Shown here piece after piece: positions 1 to 7,629 of a stretch of DNA of 64,000 nucleotides (positions within the stretch are counted from its first letter, which is position 1; each line of letters begins with the position of its first letter). Below the pieces are notes generated by a model. The model made no database searches. It had not been told where the DNA came from and saw only the letters and a list, made by a program, of their open reading frames with translations. Location: assembly GCF_900090275.1 (NCBI RefSeq), contig NZ_LT607755.1, positions 1,612,001-1,676,000 on the forward strand, in the 5' to 3' direction. A program made the position numbers and the translations under genes. Source of the stretch: Micromonospora zamorensis (GTDB taxonomy: Bacteria > Actinomycetota > Actinomycetes > Mycobacteriales > Micromonosporaceae).

Positions 1-309
1 GAACGGCTTGACCATGTAGTCGTCCGCGCCGGCACGCAGCAGCTTGACCACCGACTGCTCGTCGTCGCGGGCGGTGGCGATGATGATCGGGACGTCGGTG
101 ATGCCGCGCAGCATCCGCAGCGCGTCCGAGCCGTCCAGGTCCGGCAGACCCAGGTCGAGCACCACCAGGTCGGGTGTCTCTGCGGCGACCCGGCGCAGCG
201 CGTCCAACGCCGTACCCACGGCGTGCACGGCATGCCCCCGGTCGGTGAGGGACCGCAGCATCGCGCCGCGTACGACGTGATCGTCTTCGACCAGGAGCAC
301 GGAGGCCAC
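1..309 (-). CDS. Response regulator, receiver domain (partial, 3' end outside window)
   Basis: Reading leftward from GTG at 309, 103 codons are visible before the window edge. They encode a complete-looking CheY-like receiver domain: acidic pair E8-D9-D10, phospho-acceptor D52 in VVLDLGLPDLDG, the T/A switch region IIIATA near 75-80 and the conserved lysine K101 in MVKPF. An OmpR/PhoB-type DNA-binding domain would be expected after this, but it is not in the window. The LRAGADDYMVKPF ending is typical of the OmpR subfamily, so a transcription regulator is likely. The partner kinase, if adjacent, lies to the left. Confidence 0.9.
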   Translation of the reverse strand, partial: MASVLLVEDDHVVRGAMLRSLTDRGHAVHAVGTALDALRRVAAETPDLVVLDLGLPDLDGSDALRMLRGITDVPIIIATARDDEQSVVKLLRAGADDYMVKPF

Positions 310-382
310 GACAAGACCGTACTGGGCCTGGCAAGTTGATCGCGTTGCGACGTGCCTGGCGAGGGGGCAAGCTGGTACGACG

Positions 383-1303
383 ATGTCGTTCACCCTGTTC
401 GCCGATGCCCGCCTGGCGCTCGCCCGGGACAGCCTCGCCGGTCTCTCCACCGGCGACGCGCTCGGCGCTCAGTATTTCCTGCCGGGGTCGGCACCTGCGG
501 ATCTCACCCCGCAGGCGTTGCCGCCGTCGCCCTGGGAGTGGACCGACGACACCGAGATGGCCTGCTCGGTCCTCGCCGAGCTCGCCGACTCCGGCAGCAT
601 CGACCGGGACCGGCTGGCCCTGGCCTTCGCCGAGCGCTGCGAGCCGCGCAGGGGCTACGGCGCCGGCGCGACGCTGATCCTCCGGCTGATCCGCACCGGC
701 ACCCCGTGGCCGCTGGCCGCCGCCTCCGCGTTCGACGGTCAGGGTTCCTGCGGCAACGGCGCGGCCATGCGGGTCGGCCCTCTGGGCGCGTACTTCGCCG
801 ACTCGACCGCGCGTGCCGCAGCCCAGGCCCGCTCCTCGGCCGAGGTGACGCACGCGCACCCCGAGGGCATCGCCGGCGCCGTCGCGGTCGCTGTCGCCGC
901 CTCGTTGGCCGCCCGAGCCCGCCTCGACGGGCACCGGCCAGCCCCGGAGCGGCTGCTCGCCGGGATCGCCGCCGCGCTCGATCCGGGCACCGAGGTGCAC
1001 CGGAGCGTGAACCGGGCGGCCGGGCTGCTCGGCCGGCCACTGCCCCAGGTGGTGGCGGCGCTCGGCAACGGCTCCCGGGTGACCGCGCAGGACACCGTCG
1101 GGTTCACGCTCTGGGTGGCCGCCACCCACCTCGACGACTATCCGACGGCGATCCGGACGTGCGTGCGGGCGGGTGGGGACGTGGACACCACGTCCGCCAT
1201 CGCCGGGGCGGTGGTGGCGGCGTACACCGGTGTCGGCACCCCCGGGGGCGTGCCCGAGCCGTGGCTGGCCGCCCGCGAGCCGCTACCCACCTGGCTGCCC
1301 TGA
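383..1303 (+). CDS. ADP-ribosylglycohydrolase family protein
   Basis: A 306-aa protein of the DraG/ARH fold, a family that removes ADP-ribose from modified proteins, nucleic acids or small molecules using two Mg2+ ions. Metal-site signatures are visible at both ends: GDALGAQ near 24-30, WTDDTEMA at 53-60, and the C-terminal GGDVDTTSAIAG segment with clustered Asp. The middle is helical and Ala-rich, as in the family. The length is normal. The start ATG has only a distant purine tract (gaggggg, about 15 nt upstream), so initiation may be weak or leaderless. It stands alone, convergent with the YcnI-like gene. Its substrate cannot be told from sequence. Confidence 0.9.
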   Translation: MSFTLFADARLALARDSLAGLSTGDALGAQYFLPGSAPADLTPQALPPSPWEWTDDTEMACSVLAELADSGSIDRDRLALAFAERCEPRRGYGAGATLILRLIRTGTPWPLAAASAFDGQGSCGNGAAMRVGPLGAYFADSTARAAAQARSSAEVTHAHPEGIAGAVAVAVAASLAARARLDGHRPAPERLLAGIAAALDPGTEVHRSVNRAAGLLGRPLPQVVAALGNGSRVTAQDTVGFTLWVAATHLDDYPTAIRTCVRAGGDVDTTSAIAGAVVAAYTGVGTPGGVPEPWLAAREPLPTWLP

Positions 1304-1349
1304 CCACCCCGCCGGCCTGGACCGCCGCCCGGCCTGGCCGCCCGGGTCA

Positions 1350-1426
1350 TGATCGACTCGGGTTTCTGCAGATCGGGGTGTCCGTGCCGCGTTGATGCCG
1401 CGGTTTCCGGGAACCCGAGTGGATCA
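1350..1426. terminator. Imperfect inverted repeat between convergent genes
   Basis: tgatcgactcgggtt (1350-1364) pairs with aacccgagtggatca (1412-1426), with one mismatch in 15. The right arm covers the TGA stop codon of the YcnI-like gene. It probably ends transcription from both sides. The inner 47 nt also holds shorter complementary pieces. Confidence 0.5.
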
Positions 1427-2302
1427 CCCAGATGACGCGGAAACGGCGGGCGTCGGGGTCTGGTCCTTGTCCGTGCGGCCGGTGACCTCGGCGAGCGTCG
1501 GGGGCTGGTCCTCGTCCGCTCCGCCGGTCACCTCGGCCAGTGCGGTGGCCTCGCCCGGGTCGCGTCGGCGCCACCGGCTGACCAGCCAACCGATCGCCGC
1601 GCCGCCACCCAGGCCGGCCAGCAGGCCGGCGGCCAACATCCCGTCGGCGCTGCCGGACTCCTCGTCCGCGCCAGCGGCCGGGGCGTCGACACCGCTGTCC
1701 GCAGCGGCTGGCGCACCGGCCGCCGGACCGCCGTGCCCGCCGTGTGCGGCCTGACCCGCCGCGCCGGGCGCCGCCGGCAGCAGGGTGAGCGCCGGGGCCC
1801 GGTGCGGGCCGGCGGCGTCCGCCCACCGGACCACCGTGCCATCGGCGTACGTCTGGACCACCTCGAAGGTGAGCCGCTCCGCCTGCGGCATCGGCCCCAT
1901 GGACAGCGCCAGCCGGGCCGGGCCGGGATCGCTCTCGCCCACCCGGACCCAGGTCACCGCAGTGGTCACCGTGCTCACGCCGGACGAGTGGATGCCGGCC
2001 ACCGGCTTGTCCAGGGTGCGGGAGCTGATCCGGGGCGCCCAGCCGTTCACCGACATCGGGTAGACCTCGGCGATCGGCGCGTCGGTCGGCAACCGGACCT
2101 CGATCTGGTTGGTCTTCGTGCCGGCCCGCTCCTCCGGAACGCTGAACTCCAGGCGTACGGCGTCGCCCTGCCGGGCCTCCGTGGGGGTGGTCGTCACGTC
2201 CACCGCGTGCGCCGTGCCGGGCCAGAGCAGCAGCCCGGCGGCGGTCAGCGCGGTCACCGCCGTGATCCGCCGTCGGCGCTCGCCGCCGTACGTGCTCGCC
2301 AT
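1424..2302 (-). CDS. YcnI-like (DUF1775) exported copper-associated protein
   Basis: A 292-aa protein. Residues 1-33 are a signal peptide (RRRR followed by a hydrophobic run ending PGTAHA). Residues ~34-170 are the beta-rich DUF1775/YcnI domain (VDVTTTPTEARQGD, the LPTDAPIAEVYP region and the VVRWAD tryptophan). A Pro/Ala/Gly-rich spacer follows, then one C-terminal TM segment (LLAGLGGGAAIGWLV) with RWRRR on the cytoplasmic side. In Bacillus YcnI the mature N-terminal His helps to bind Cu(II). Here a His sits two residues before the most obvious cleavage site, so copper binding depends on where the peptidase cuts. ATG at 2302 was chosen because the signal peptide begins there. The long upstream extension in the same frame is antisense to thrS and was discarded. 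No copper genes are adjacent. Confidence 0.85.
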   Translation of the reverse strand: MASTYGGERRRRITAVTALTAAGLLLWPGTAHAVDVTTTPTEARQGDAVRLEFSVPEERAGTKTNQIEVRLPTDAPIAEVYPMSVNGWAPRISSRTLDKPVAGIHSSGVSTVTTAVTWVRVGESDPGPARLALSMGPMPQAERLTFEVVQTYADGTVVRWADAAGPHRAPALTLLPAAPGAAGQAAHGGHGGPAAGAPAAADSGVDAPAAGADEESGSADGMLAAGLLAGLGGGAAIGWLVSRWRRRDPGEATALAEVTGGADEDQPPTLAEVTGRTDKDQTPTPAVSASSG

Positions 2303-2489
2303 CTCGTGCCCCCATCCGTGTCCGCGCGACCGGCACCGGTTCCGGCCACACTCTGTAGTTCGGCTGCGAGGCGCGAAAGGTTCAACGCGGACGTGAGGAA
2401 GGTGCCCTTCCCGGTCGAGGGTGGGGCGACCGATAGCATCGGCAGGAGCCGAGGATCGGCACCGTTTCGTACCACTTGGAGGAGTCACC

Positions 2490-4499
2490 GTGTCCGCACC
2501 CCGTACCCCCGCCGTGGCCGACCCTGTCGTCGTCGCCGCCGGGACGACGGCGGCCGACGCGGTGGCCGCGGCCGGACTGCCCGCGAACGGCCCCAAGGCG
2601 ATCGTCGTGGTCCGAGACCCGCAGGGCCAGCTGCGCGACCTGGACTGGTCGCCGGCCGAGGAGACCGTCGTCGAGCCGGTCAGTCTGGACTCGCCCGACG
2701 GGCTGAACGTGCTGCGCCACTCCACCGCACACGTGCTCGCCCAGGCCGTGCAGGACATCTTCCCCGAGGCCAAGCTGGGCATCGGCCCGCCCATCGAGAA
2801 CGGCTTCTACTACGACTTCGACGTCGACAAGCCGTTCCAGCCCGATGACCTCAGCAAGCTCGAGAAGCGCATGCAGGAGATCATCAAGTCCGGGCAGCGG
2901 TTCCGTCGCCGCCGCTTCGACAGCCTGGACGAGGCACGCTCCGAGCTGGCCGACGAGCCGTTCAAGCTGGAGTTGATCGAGGTCAAGGGCGAGGGCCTGG
3001 ACACCGACGAGGTGATGGAGGTGGGCGGCGGCGAGCTGACCATCTACGACAACCTTGACGCCAAGGAGGACAAGGTCTGCTGGTCGGACCTGTGCCGGGG
3101 CCCGCACCTGCCGACCACCCGCATGATCGGCGCGTTCAAGCTGATGCGCTCGGCCGCCGCGTACTGGCGTGGGTCGGAGAAGAACCCGCAGTTGCAGCGG
3201 GTGTACGGCACGGCGTGGCCGACCCGCGACGAGCTCAAGGCGTACCTGAAGCTGTTGGAGGAGGCCGCCCGGCGCGACCACCGCAAGCTCGGCGCGGACC
3301 TCGACCTGTTCAGCTTCCCCGACGAGATCGGCTCCGGCCTGGCGGTCTTCCACCCCAAGGGCGGCATCATCCGCCGCGAGATGGAGCACTACTCCCGCCA
3401 GCGGCACGAGCAGGCGGGGTACGAGTTCGTCAACACCCCGCACATCTCCAAGGCGCAGCTGTTCCAGACCTCCGGTCACCTGCCGTACTACGCGGACACC
3501 ATGTTCCCGCCCATGCAGCTGGAGGGCGCGGACTACTACCTCAAGGCGATGAACTGCCCGATGCACAACCTGATCTTCAGGTCGCGCGGGCGGTCGTACC
3601 GGGAGCTGCCGCTGCGGATGTTCGAGTTCGGCACTGTCTACCGGTACGAGAAGTCCGGCGTCGTGCACGGCCTGACCCGGGTCCGTGGCCTGACCCAGGA
3701 CGACTCGCACATCTACTGCACCCGTGAGCAGATGGCCGGGGAGCTGTCCGCGCTGCTCAGCTTCGTGCTGGACCTGCTGCGCGACTACGGCCTGGACGAC
3801 TTCTACCTGGAGCTGTCGACGCGGGACGACTCGCCCAAGTTCATCGGGGCCGAGGAGGACTGGGCCGAGGCGACCGAGGCGCTGCGGACCGCCGCCGCGA
3901 CCTCGGGTCTGGACCTGGTGCCCGACCCGGGCGGCGCGGCGTTCTACGGGCCGAAGATCTCCGTGCAGGCGCGGGACGCGATCGGCCGGACGTGGCAGAT
4001 GTCCACCATCCAGGTCGACTTCAACCAGCCGGAGCGGTTCGGGTTGGAATATCAGGCCGCCGACGGCACCCGCCAGCGGCCCGTCATGATCCACCGGGCG
4101 TTGTTCGGGTCGATCGAGCGGTTCTTCGGGGTGCTCACCGAGCACTACGCGGGCGCGTTCCCGGCCTGGCTGGCACCGGTGCAGGTGGTGGGCATCCCGA
4201 TCCGGGAGGACCACACCGACTACCTGCACGGTTTCGTCGCGGCGCTGCGCGCCGAGGGGATCCGGGCCCAGGTGGACGCGGGTGACGACCGGATGCAGAA
4301 GAAGATCCGTACGGCGCAGCAGCAGAAGATCCCGTTCATGGTGATCGCCGGTGACGACGACGTGGCCGCGGGCACGGTCTCCTTCCGCTACCGCGACGGC
4401 TCGCAGCGCAACGGGGTGCCGGTCGCCGAGGCGGTGACCCACGTGCTGGACGTGGTCAGCTCGCGTACCAACATCGGCCCCTCGGCCGCCGCGGAGTAG
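2490..4499 (+). CDS. thrS: Threonyl-tRNA synthetase
   Basis: Class II aminoacyl-tRNA synthetase, 669 aa, charging tRNA-Thr in the cytoplasm. Domain order is TGS (about 1-65), the editing/SAD domain with HSTAH (H77, H81), and the catalytic core. The core has the zinc cysteine in MNCPMH (about C356), motif 2 around [14 protein letters not shown] and TQDDSHIY. The C-terminal anticodon-binding domain covers the last ~100 residues. The GTG start at 2490 is preceded by ggaggagtcacc, a strong ribosome-binding site, and an upstream in-frame ATG at 2421 lacks one. It opens the conserved actinobacterial thrS–HIT–pgsA–patA–pimA gene order, here interrupted by several leftward genes. I see no T-box leader. 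Confidence 0.97.
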   Translation: MSAPRTPAVADPVVVAAGTTAADAVAAAGLPANGPKAIVVVRDPQGQLRDLDWSPAEETVVEPVSLDSPDGLNVLRHSTAHVLAQAVQDIFPEAKLGIGPPIENGFYYDFDVDKPFQPDDLSKLEKRMQEIIKSGQRFRRRRFDSLDEARSELADEPFKLELIEVKGEGLDTDEVMEVGGGELTIYDNLDAKEDKVCWSDLCRGPHLPTTRMIGAFKLMRSAAAYWRGSEKNPQLQRVYGTAWPTRDELKAYLKLLEEAARRDHRKLGADLDLFSFPDEIGSGLAVFHPKGGIIRREMEHYSRQRHEQAGYEFVNTPHISKAQLFQTSGHLPYYADTMFPPMQLEGADYYLKAMNCPMHNLIFRSRGRSYRELPLRMFEFGTVYRYEKSGVVHGLTRVRGLTQDDSHIYCTREQMAGELSALLSFVLDLLRDYGLDDFYLELSTRDDSPKFIGAEEDWAEATEALRTAAATSGLDLVPDPGGAAFYGPKISVQARDAIGRTWQMSTIQVDFNQPERFGLEYQAADGTRQRPVMIHRALFGSIERFFGVLTEHYAGAFPAWLAPVQVVGIPIREDHTDYLHGFVAALRAEGIRAQVDAGDDRMQKKIRTAQQQKIPFMVIAGDDDVAAGTVSFRYRDGSQRNGVPVAEAVTHVLDVVSSRTNIGPSAAAE

Positions 4500-4528
4500 C
4501 GCCGCCCGCGCGGTCGCGCGCCCGCCGC

Positions 4529-4605
4529 AAGATCGCGCTCGACCCAGGATGTAGTGGCCTCCCCGGCGTGGGGAGGCCACTACATCCATGTCCGGGCGCG
4601 ATCTT
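4529..4605. terminator. Long bipartite inverted repeat between thrS and the M15 peptidase gene
   Basis: The inner arms are an 18-bp perfect match (4547-4564 with 4570-4587) around a 5-nt loop ggcgt. The outer arms aagatcgcgc (4529-4538) and gcgcgatctt (4596-4605) are also perfect. The intervening 8 nt are unpaired. It lies between convergent genes and should stop transcription in both directions. Confidence 0.75.
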
Positions 4606-4641
4606 CGCCCGGAGGCCGACGCCAGGAGTCGGCGCCTGCGG

Positions 4642-5370
4642 TCAGATGCCGCAGTTCGGTGCTGACCAGCCGCCGACCGCCGCCACGTGGGTGTGGTCGT
4701 TGTGGTCCGGGTAGCCGGGGCCGAGGATCTGCCCGAAGCCGTGGTAGCGGGCCTGCTGGGCCAGCCGGCAGAAGGACGGGGACCCGACCAGGTCGACCCC
4801 GTCACCGTAGAGGTGTCGACTGTTCGACGCCCCGCCGACCGCGCTGTTGCAGGTGTAGCTGCGGAAGCTGCTGCTGATCGCGATGTTCACGTCCCCGAGG
4901 GCGTGCCGCATGGCCTGGAGCTTCCACATCGACACGAGCGCGTTGAACCGCGCGGTGCTCGCCGAGACCGCGCCGCCGGCCCAGGTGCTGTTGCAGTTGT
5001 TCAGCTCGGCGTAGCTGAAGTTGACCGGTGTGCAGTCGTCGTCCTGGAGGGCGTAGAGCCGGTTGAACGTCTGCGCGCCGGCGACGCCGTCCGCCGACAT
5101 CCCGTACGCCTGCTGGAAGCGGATGACCGCGGACCGGGTGGCCGGGCCGAACGCGCCATCGATGGTGAGCACGGCGCCGTAGCCGGGGTAGCCGGCGACC
5201 CGGATCTGGAGTTGCCGGACGTCTTCGCCGGACATCCCCTGGGACAGGGCGCGACCCCAGGTGTAACAGCCGTCCGCCTGTGCGGCGCCGGCGGTGAGGG
5301 TGACGCCGGCCACTGTGGTGGCGGCAGTCAGGGCGAGTGCCGCGAGGAGCCGGCCGAGCCGTCGGATCAT
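4642..5370 (-). CDS. Secreted M15-type D-Ala-D-Ala carboxypeptidase with peptidoglycan-binding domain
   Basis: A 242-aa exported cell-wall enzyme. It has a signal peptide (MIRRLGRLL... to AQA, about 32 residues), a PG_binding_1 repeat at about 40-108 (GEDVRQLQIRV, IDGAFGPATRSAVIRFQ) and an M15 zinc peptidase domain at about 115-242. Zinc ligands are H186 and D193 in HLYGDGVD and the C-terminal H226/H228 in DHNDHTHV. The family cleaves D-Ala-D-Ala or related cross-links in peptidoglycan. ATG at 5370 has ggaggg upstream, and the longer frame to 5439 has no leader-like start. The upstream region contains a GAAACTTTC palindrome and a paired atcaatgc/gcattgat, discussed separately. Confidence 0.9.
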   Translation of the reverse strand: MIRRLGRLLAALALTAATTVAGVTLTAGAAQADGCYTWGRALSQGMSGEDVRQLQIRVAGYPGYGAVLTIDGAFGPATRSAVIRFQQAYGMSADGVAGAQTFNRLYALQDDDCTPVNFSYAELNNCNSTWAGGAVSASTARFNALVSMWKLQAMRHALGDVNIAISSSFRSYTCNSAVGGASNSRHLYGDGVDLVGSPSFCRLAQQARYHGFGQILGPGYPDHNDHTHVAAVGGWSAPNCGI

Positions 5371-5380
5371 GGAGCCCTCC

Positions 5381-5432
5381 ATCAATGCATGGAAGTTCTT
5401 GGATGCAGAAAGTTTCAGGTTTGGGCATTGAT
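5381..5432 (-). promoter_or_regulatory. Candidate leader/operator upstream of the M15 peptidase gene
   Basis: atcaatgc (5381-5388) and gcattgat (5425-5432) form an 8-bp inverted repeat just upstream of the ribosome-binding site. On the coding strand the interval contains GAAACTTTC, a GAAA-N-TTTC palindrome resembling the operator reported upstream of actinomycete xylanase genes. A TTGACG hexamer lies a little further upstream. The function is inferred. Confidence 0.35.
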
Positions 5433-5510
5433 CCGTCAAGAACTTGCAGCAAAGAGTTTTCCCGACAGCGGGTGTCGCGGCCCGCCTGGGTGGCTCCGTA
5501 GGATCGGCTC

Positions 5511-6059
5511 GTGACAGGGGCGGAACGGCACACGGACATCGACGGCATGGCGGACGGCCTGGAGCGGCTCTGGACGCCGCACCGGATGACCTACATCTCC
5601 GGCGAGGACCGCCCGGCCGAGGGCTACGAGAAGCCGACCGGCTGCCCGTTCTGCCGGGCCCCCAAGCTGCCGCCGGAGGAGAGCCTGGTGGTGGCCCGCG
5701 GCGAGCACGTCTTCGTGGTGCTCAACCTCTACCCGTACAACCCAGGCCACCTGCTCGTCTGCCCCTACCGGCACGTCGCCGACTACACCGACCTGGACGT
5801 GCCGGAGACCACCGAGCTGGCGTCGTACACCCAGACCGCGATGCGGGTGATCCGCAAGGTGAGCAACGCGCACGGCTTCAACCTGGGCATGAACCAGGGC
5901 GGGGTGGCCGGCGCCGGCATCGCCGCGCACCTGCACCAGCACGTGGTGCCGCGCTGGGGCGGTGACGCGAACTTCATGCCGGTGATCGGCCGCACCAAGG
6001 TCCTGCCGCAACTGCTCGGTGACACCCGCGACCTGCTGGCCCGCGCCTGGCCGTCCTGA
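5511..6059 (+). CDS. HIT-family hydrolase/phosphorylase (Ap4A phosphorylase type)
   Basis: A 182-aa histidine-triad protein with the nucleotide-binding loop H140-L-H142-Q-H144-VVPRWGGD. A possible zinc pair lies at CPFC (45-48), and the core VLNLYPYNPGHLLV precedes the triad. Overall layout and many segments match the actinobacterial protein next to thrS (Rv2613c type), which splits diadenosine tetraphosphate phosphorolytically into ADP and ATP. Pairing with thrS makes sense because aminoacyl-tRNA synthetases make Ap4A. Translation probably starts at GTG 5511. ATG at 5547 is an alternative that would shorten the unconserved N-terminus by 12 residues. Confidence 0.92.
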   Translation: MTGAERHTDIDGMADGLERLWTPHRMTYISGEDRPAEGYEKPTGCPFCRAPKLPPEESLVVARGEHVFVVLNLYPYNPGHLLVCPYRHVADYTDLDVPETTELASYTQTAMRVIRKVSNAHGFNLGMNQGGVAGAGIAAHLHQHVVPRWGGDANFMPVIGRTKVLPQLLGDTRDLLARAWPS

Positions 6060-6093
6060 CCGCCGCCGGAGCGCGAGGGCCGCGCCGGTCCGG

Positions 6094-6177
6094 CTAGCCG
6101 GCGCGCAGCAGCGCGGCGTCCGGCTCGATGATCACACCGCCGATGCCCACACCCAGCCGTCGCACGGCGTCGATCAT
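6094..6177 (-). CDS. Possible 27-aa peptide or gene remnant
   Basis: A short leftward frame (ATG at 6177, TAG at 6094) begins MIDAVRRLGVGIGG and has almost only G/C in third codon positions, like real genes here. ggtgggg lies about 8 nt upstream. I recognise no family. It sits between two rightward genes and may be a small protein or the fossil end of a lost gene. Confidence 0.3.
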   Translation of the reverse strand: MIDAVRRLGVGIGGVIIEPDAALLRAG

Positions 6178-6263
6178 GCCGCACCCCACCGGTGGGTGCG
6201 CATCCTCAATTCCGCGTCGGGATCTGCTACGCCCCGACCCGGCGAAGGTGGCACGATCGGCCG

Positions 6264-7322
6264 ATGGCAGTCACGACACGGACGTTGGGACGCAGCGGCA
6301 TCGAGGTCAGCGCCCTCGGCATGGGGTGCTGGGCGATCGGCGGCCCCTGGGCGGAGGGCGCCCAACCGCTGGGCTGGGGCGCGGTCGACGACGACGAGTC
6401 CGTGCGGGCGGTACGCCGGGCGCTCGACGAGGGCATCACCCTTTTCGACACCGCCGACACGTACGGCGCCGGGCACAGCGAGCGGGTGCTCGGCCGCGCG
6501 CTCGCCGGCCGCCGGGACGAGGCCGTGATCGCCACCAAGTGGGGTTACACCTTCGACGAGGCGAGCCGGCAGGCCACCGGGGAGGACGCGTCGCCCGCGT
6601 ACCTGCGCCGGGCCGTCACGGACTCGCTGCGCCGGTTGGGCACTGACCGGATCGACCTCTACCAGTTGCACCTGGCCGACCTGCCGGTGCCGCGGGCGCA
6701 GGCGCTCATCGGCACCTGCGAGGACCTGGTCACCGAGGGCCTGATCCGGGCGTACGGGTGGAGCACCGACCGTCCCGACCGGGCCACCGCGTTCGGGCAG
6801 GCCGCCGCCGGTGCCACCGCCGTGCAGCACACCCTGTCGGTGCTGCGGGACGCTCCCGAACTGCTCGCCGTCTGCGACAAGTACGACCTGGCCAGCGTCA
6901 ACCGGGGCCCGCTGGGGATGGGTCTGCTCACCGGCAAGTACTCGTCCGGGTCGACCCTGCCCCGCGACGACGTACGCGGGTTGGCCCCCAGCTGGTTGGA
7001 GTGGTTCCGCGGTGGTCGGCCCGCACCGGAGTGGCTGCGCCGGGTCGGCGCGGTCCGTGCGGCGCTCACCGCCGACGGGCGCACCCTCGCCCAGGGCGCG
7101 CTGGGCTGGATCTGGGCCCGCAGCGGTCGCACCATCCCGATCCCCGGCTGCCGTACGGTCGCCCAGGTCGAGGAGAACGCCGCTGCCCTGCACCGGGGCC
7201 CGTTGCCGGCGGACCAGTTCGTCGAGGTGGAGCGCCAGTTGGCCGCTCTGCGGACCGCAGCCCTCCGCGACGCCGACCGCCCCCACTGGCCCCCTCCCAC
7301 GCACCCCACCATCCACCCCTGA
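6264..7322 (+). CDS. Aldo/keto reductase
   Basis: A 352-aa (beta/alpha)8 NADPH-dependent oxidoreductase. The catalytic tetrad is readable as D62 and Y67 in FDTADTYGAGHSERVLG, K92 in IATKWGY and H136 in YQLHLAD. The late NADP-binding region is present (GRTIPIPGCRTVAQVEEN). The N-terminal LGRSGIEVSALGMGCWAIGG is typical of the AKR subfamilies with a plant or bacterial YhdN/voltage-channel-beta-like fold. ATG at 6264 matches the family start, and the in-frame extension from 6192 is unconserved. The substrate is unknown. It is a single gene followed by a strong hairpin at 7427-7466. Confidence 0.92.
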   Translation: MAVTTRTLGRSGIEVSALGMGCWAIGGPWAEGAQPLGWGAVDDDESVRAVRRALDEGITLFDTADTYGAGHSERVLGRALAGRRDEAVIATKWGYTFDEASRQATGEDASPAYLRRAVTDSLRRLGTDRIDLYQLHLADLPVPRAQALIGTCEDLVTEGLIRAYGWSTDRPDRATAFGQAAAGATAVQHTLSVLRDAPELLAVCDKYDLASVNRGPLGMGLLTGKYSSGSTLPRDDVRGLAPSWLEWFRGGRPAPEWLRRVGAVRAALTADGRTLAQGALGWIWARSGRTIPIPGCRTVAQVEENAAALHRGPLPADQFVEVERQLAALRTAALRDADRPHWPPPTHPTIHP

Positions 7323-7426
7323 GCGGGGCATCCGTACCCGTCGGGCGCATCCGTCCGGATACCTGCCCGGTCCGTGCCGCCGTTCCGTCCTGAACTCGCG
7401 TGCCCACCCCACCTGTGAGTGCGGCC

Positions 7427-7466
7427 CCCTGTAGAGCTGCCCCGCATCTGGGGCAGCTCTACAGGG
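7427..7466. terminator. Strong stem-loop, 17-bp perfect stem
   Basis: ccctgtagagctgcccc (7427-7443) is exactly complementary to ggggcagctctacaggg (7450-7466), with a 6-nt loop gcatct. It lies about 100 nt after the aldo/keto reductase stop and 160 nt before the end of the EF-G-like gene, so it can serve both. Confidence 0.75.
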
Positions 7467-7523
7467 CGCGCGACATGCCATGCCAACCCGCCGAACCGCC
7501 GCTGTCGAGCACGAGTTGTGCCT

Positions 7524-7598
7524 CGCGGATCGCGGATCGCGGATCGCGGATCGCGGATCGCGGATCGCGGATCGCGGATCGCGGATCGCGGATCGCGG
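7524..7598. repeat. 7-bp tandem repeat (cgcggat), 10 perfect copies plus a partial
   Basis: Ten consecutive perfect copies of cgcggat run from 7524 to 7593 and end in cgcgg. Every unit junction makes a GATC site. The array is intergenic, and copy number is expected to vary by slippage. Confidence 0.95.
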
Positions 7599-7629
7599 GC
7601 TCCGGGCTGCGGGCTCGGTGGGGCGATGG

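Larger units (their letters stand above)
7323..7629. other. Gene-free spacer with hairpin and tandem repeat
   Basis: This 307-nt stretch between convergent genes holds the hairpin at 7427-7466 and the 7-bp tandem array at 7524-7598. I see no other gene. Frames reading through the array give an RIADRGS repeat that has no other coding support. Confidence 0.7.

Noticed and set aside
2401..2489. T-box or terminator-type leader before thrS
   Set aside because: No T-box consensus and only about 90 nt to the start region; no strong hairpin is visible.
2382..4805. An 807-codon leftward frame opposite thrS
   Set aside because: Antisense of thrS, rich in V/L/H/R repeats, without motifs or a credible start.
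5371..5470. Cyclic-di-AMP (ydaO) riboswitch upstream of the M15 peptidase gene
   Set aside because: Such riboswitches occur before wall hydrolases in actinobacteria, but this leader is too short and I do not see the conserved core.
7524..7598. Possible CRISPR array
   Set aside because: Units are 7 bp and contiguous with no spacers, and no cas genes are present.
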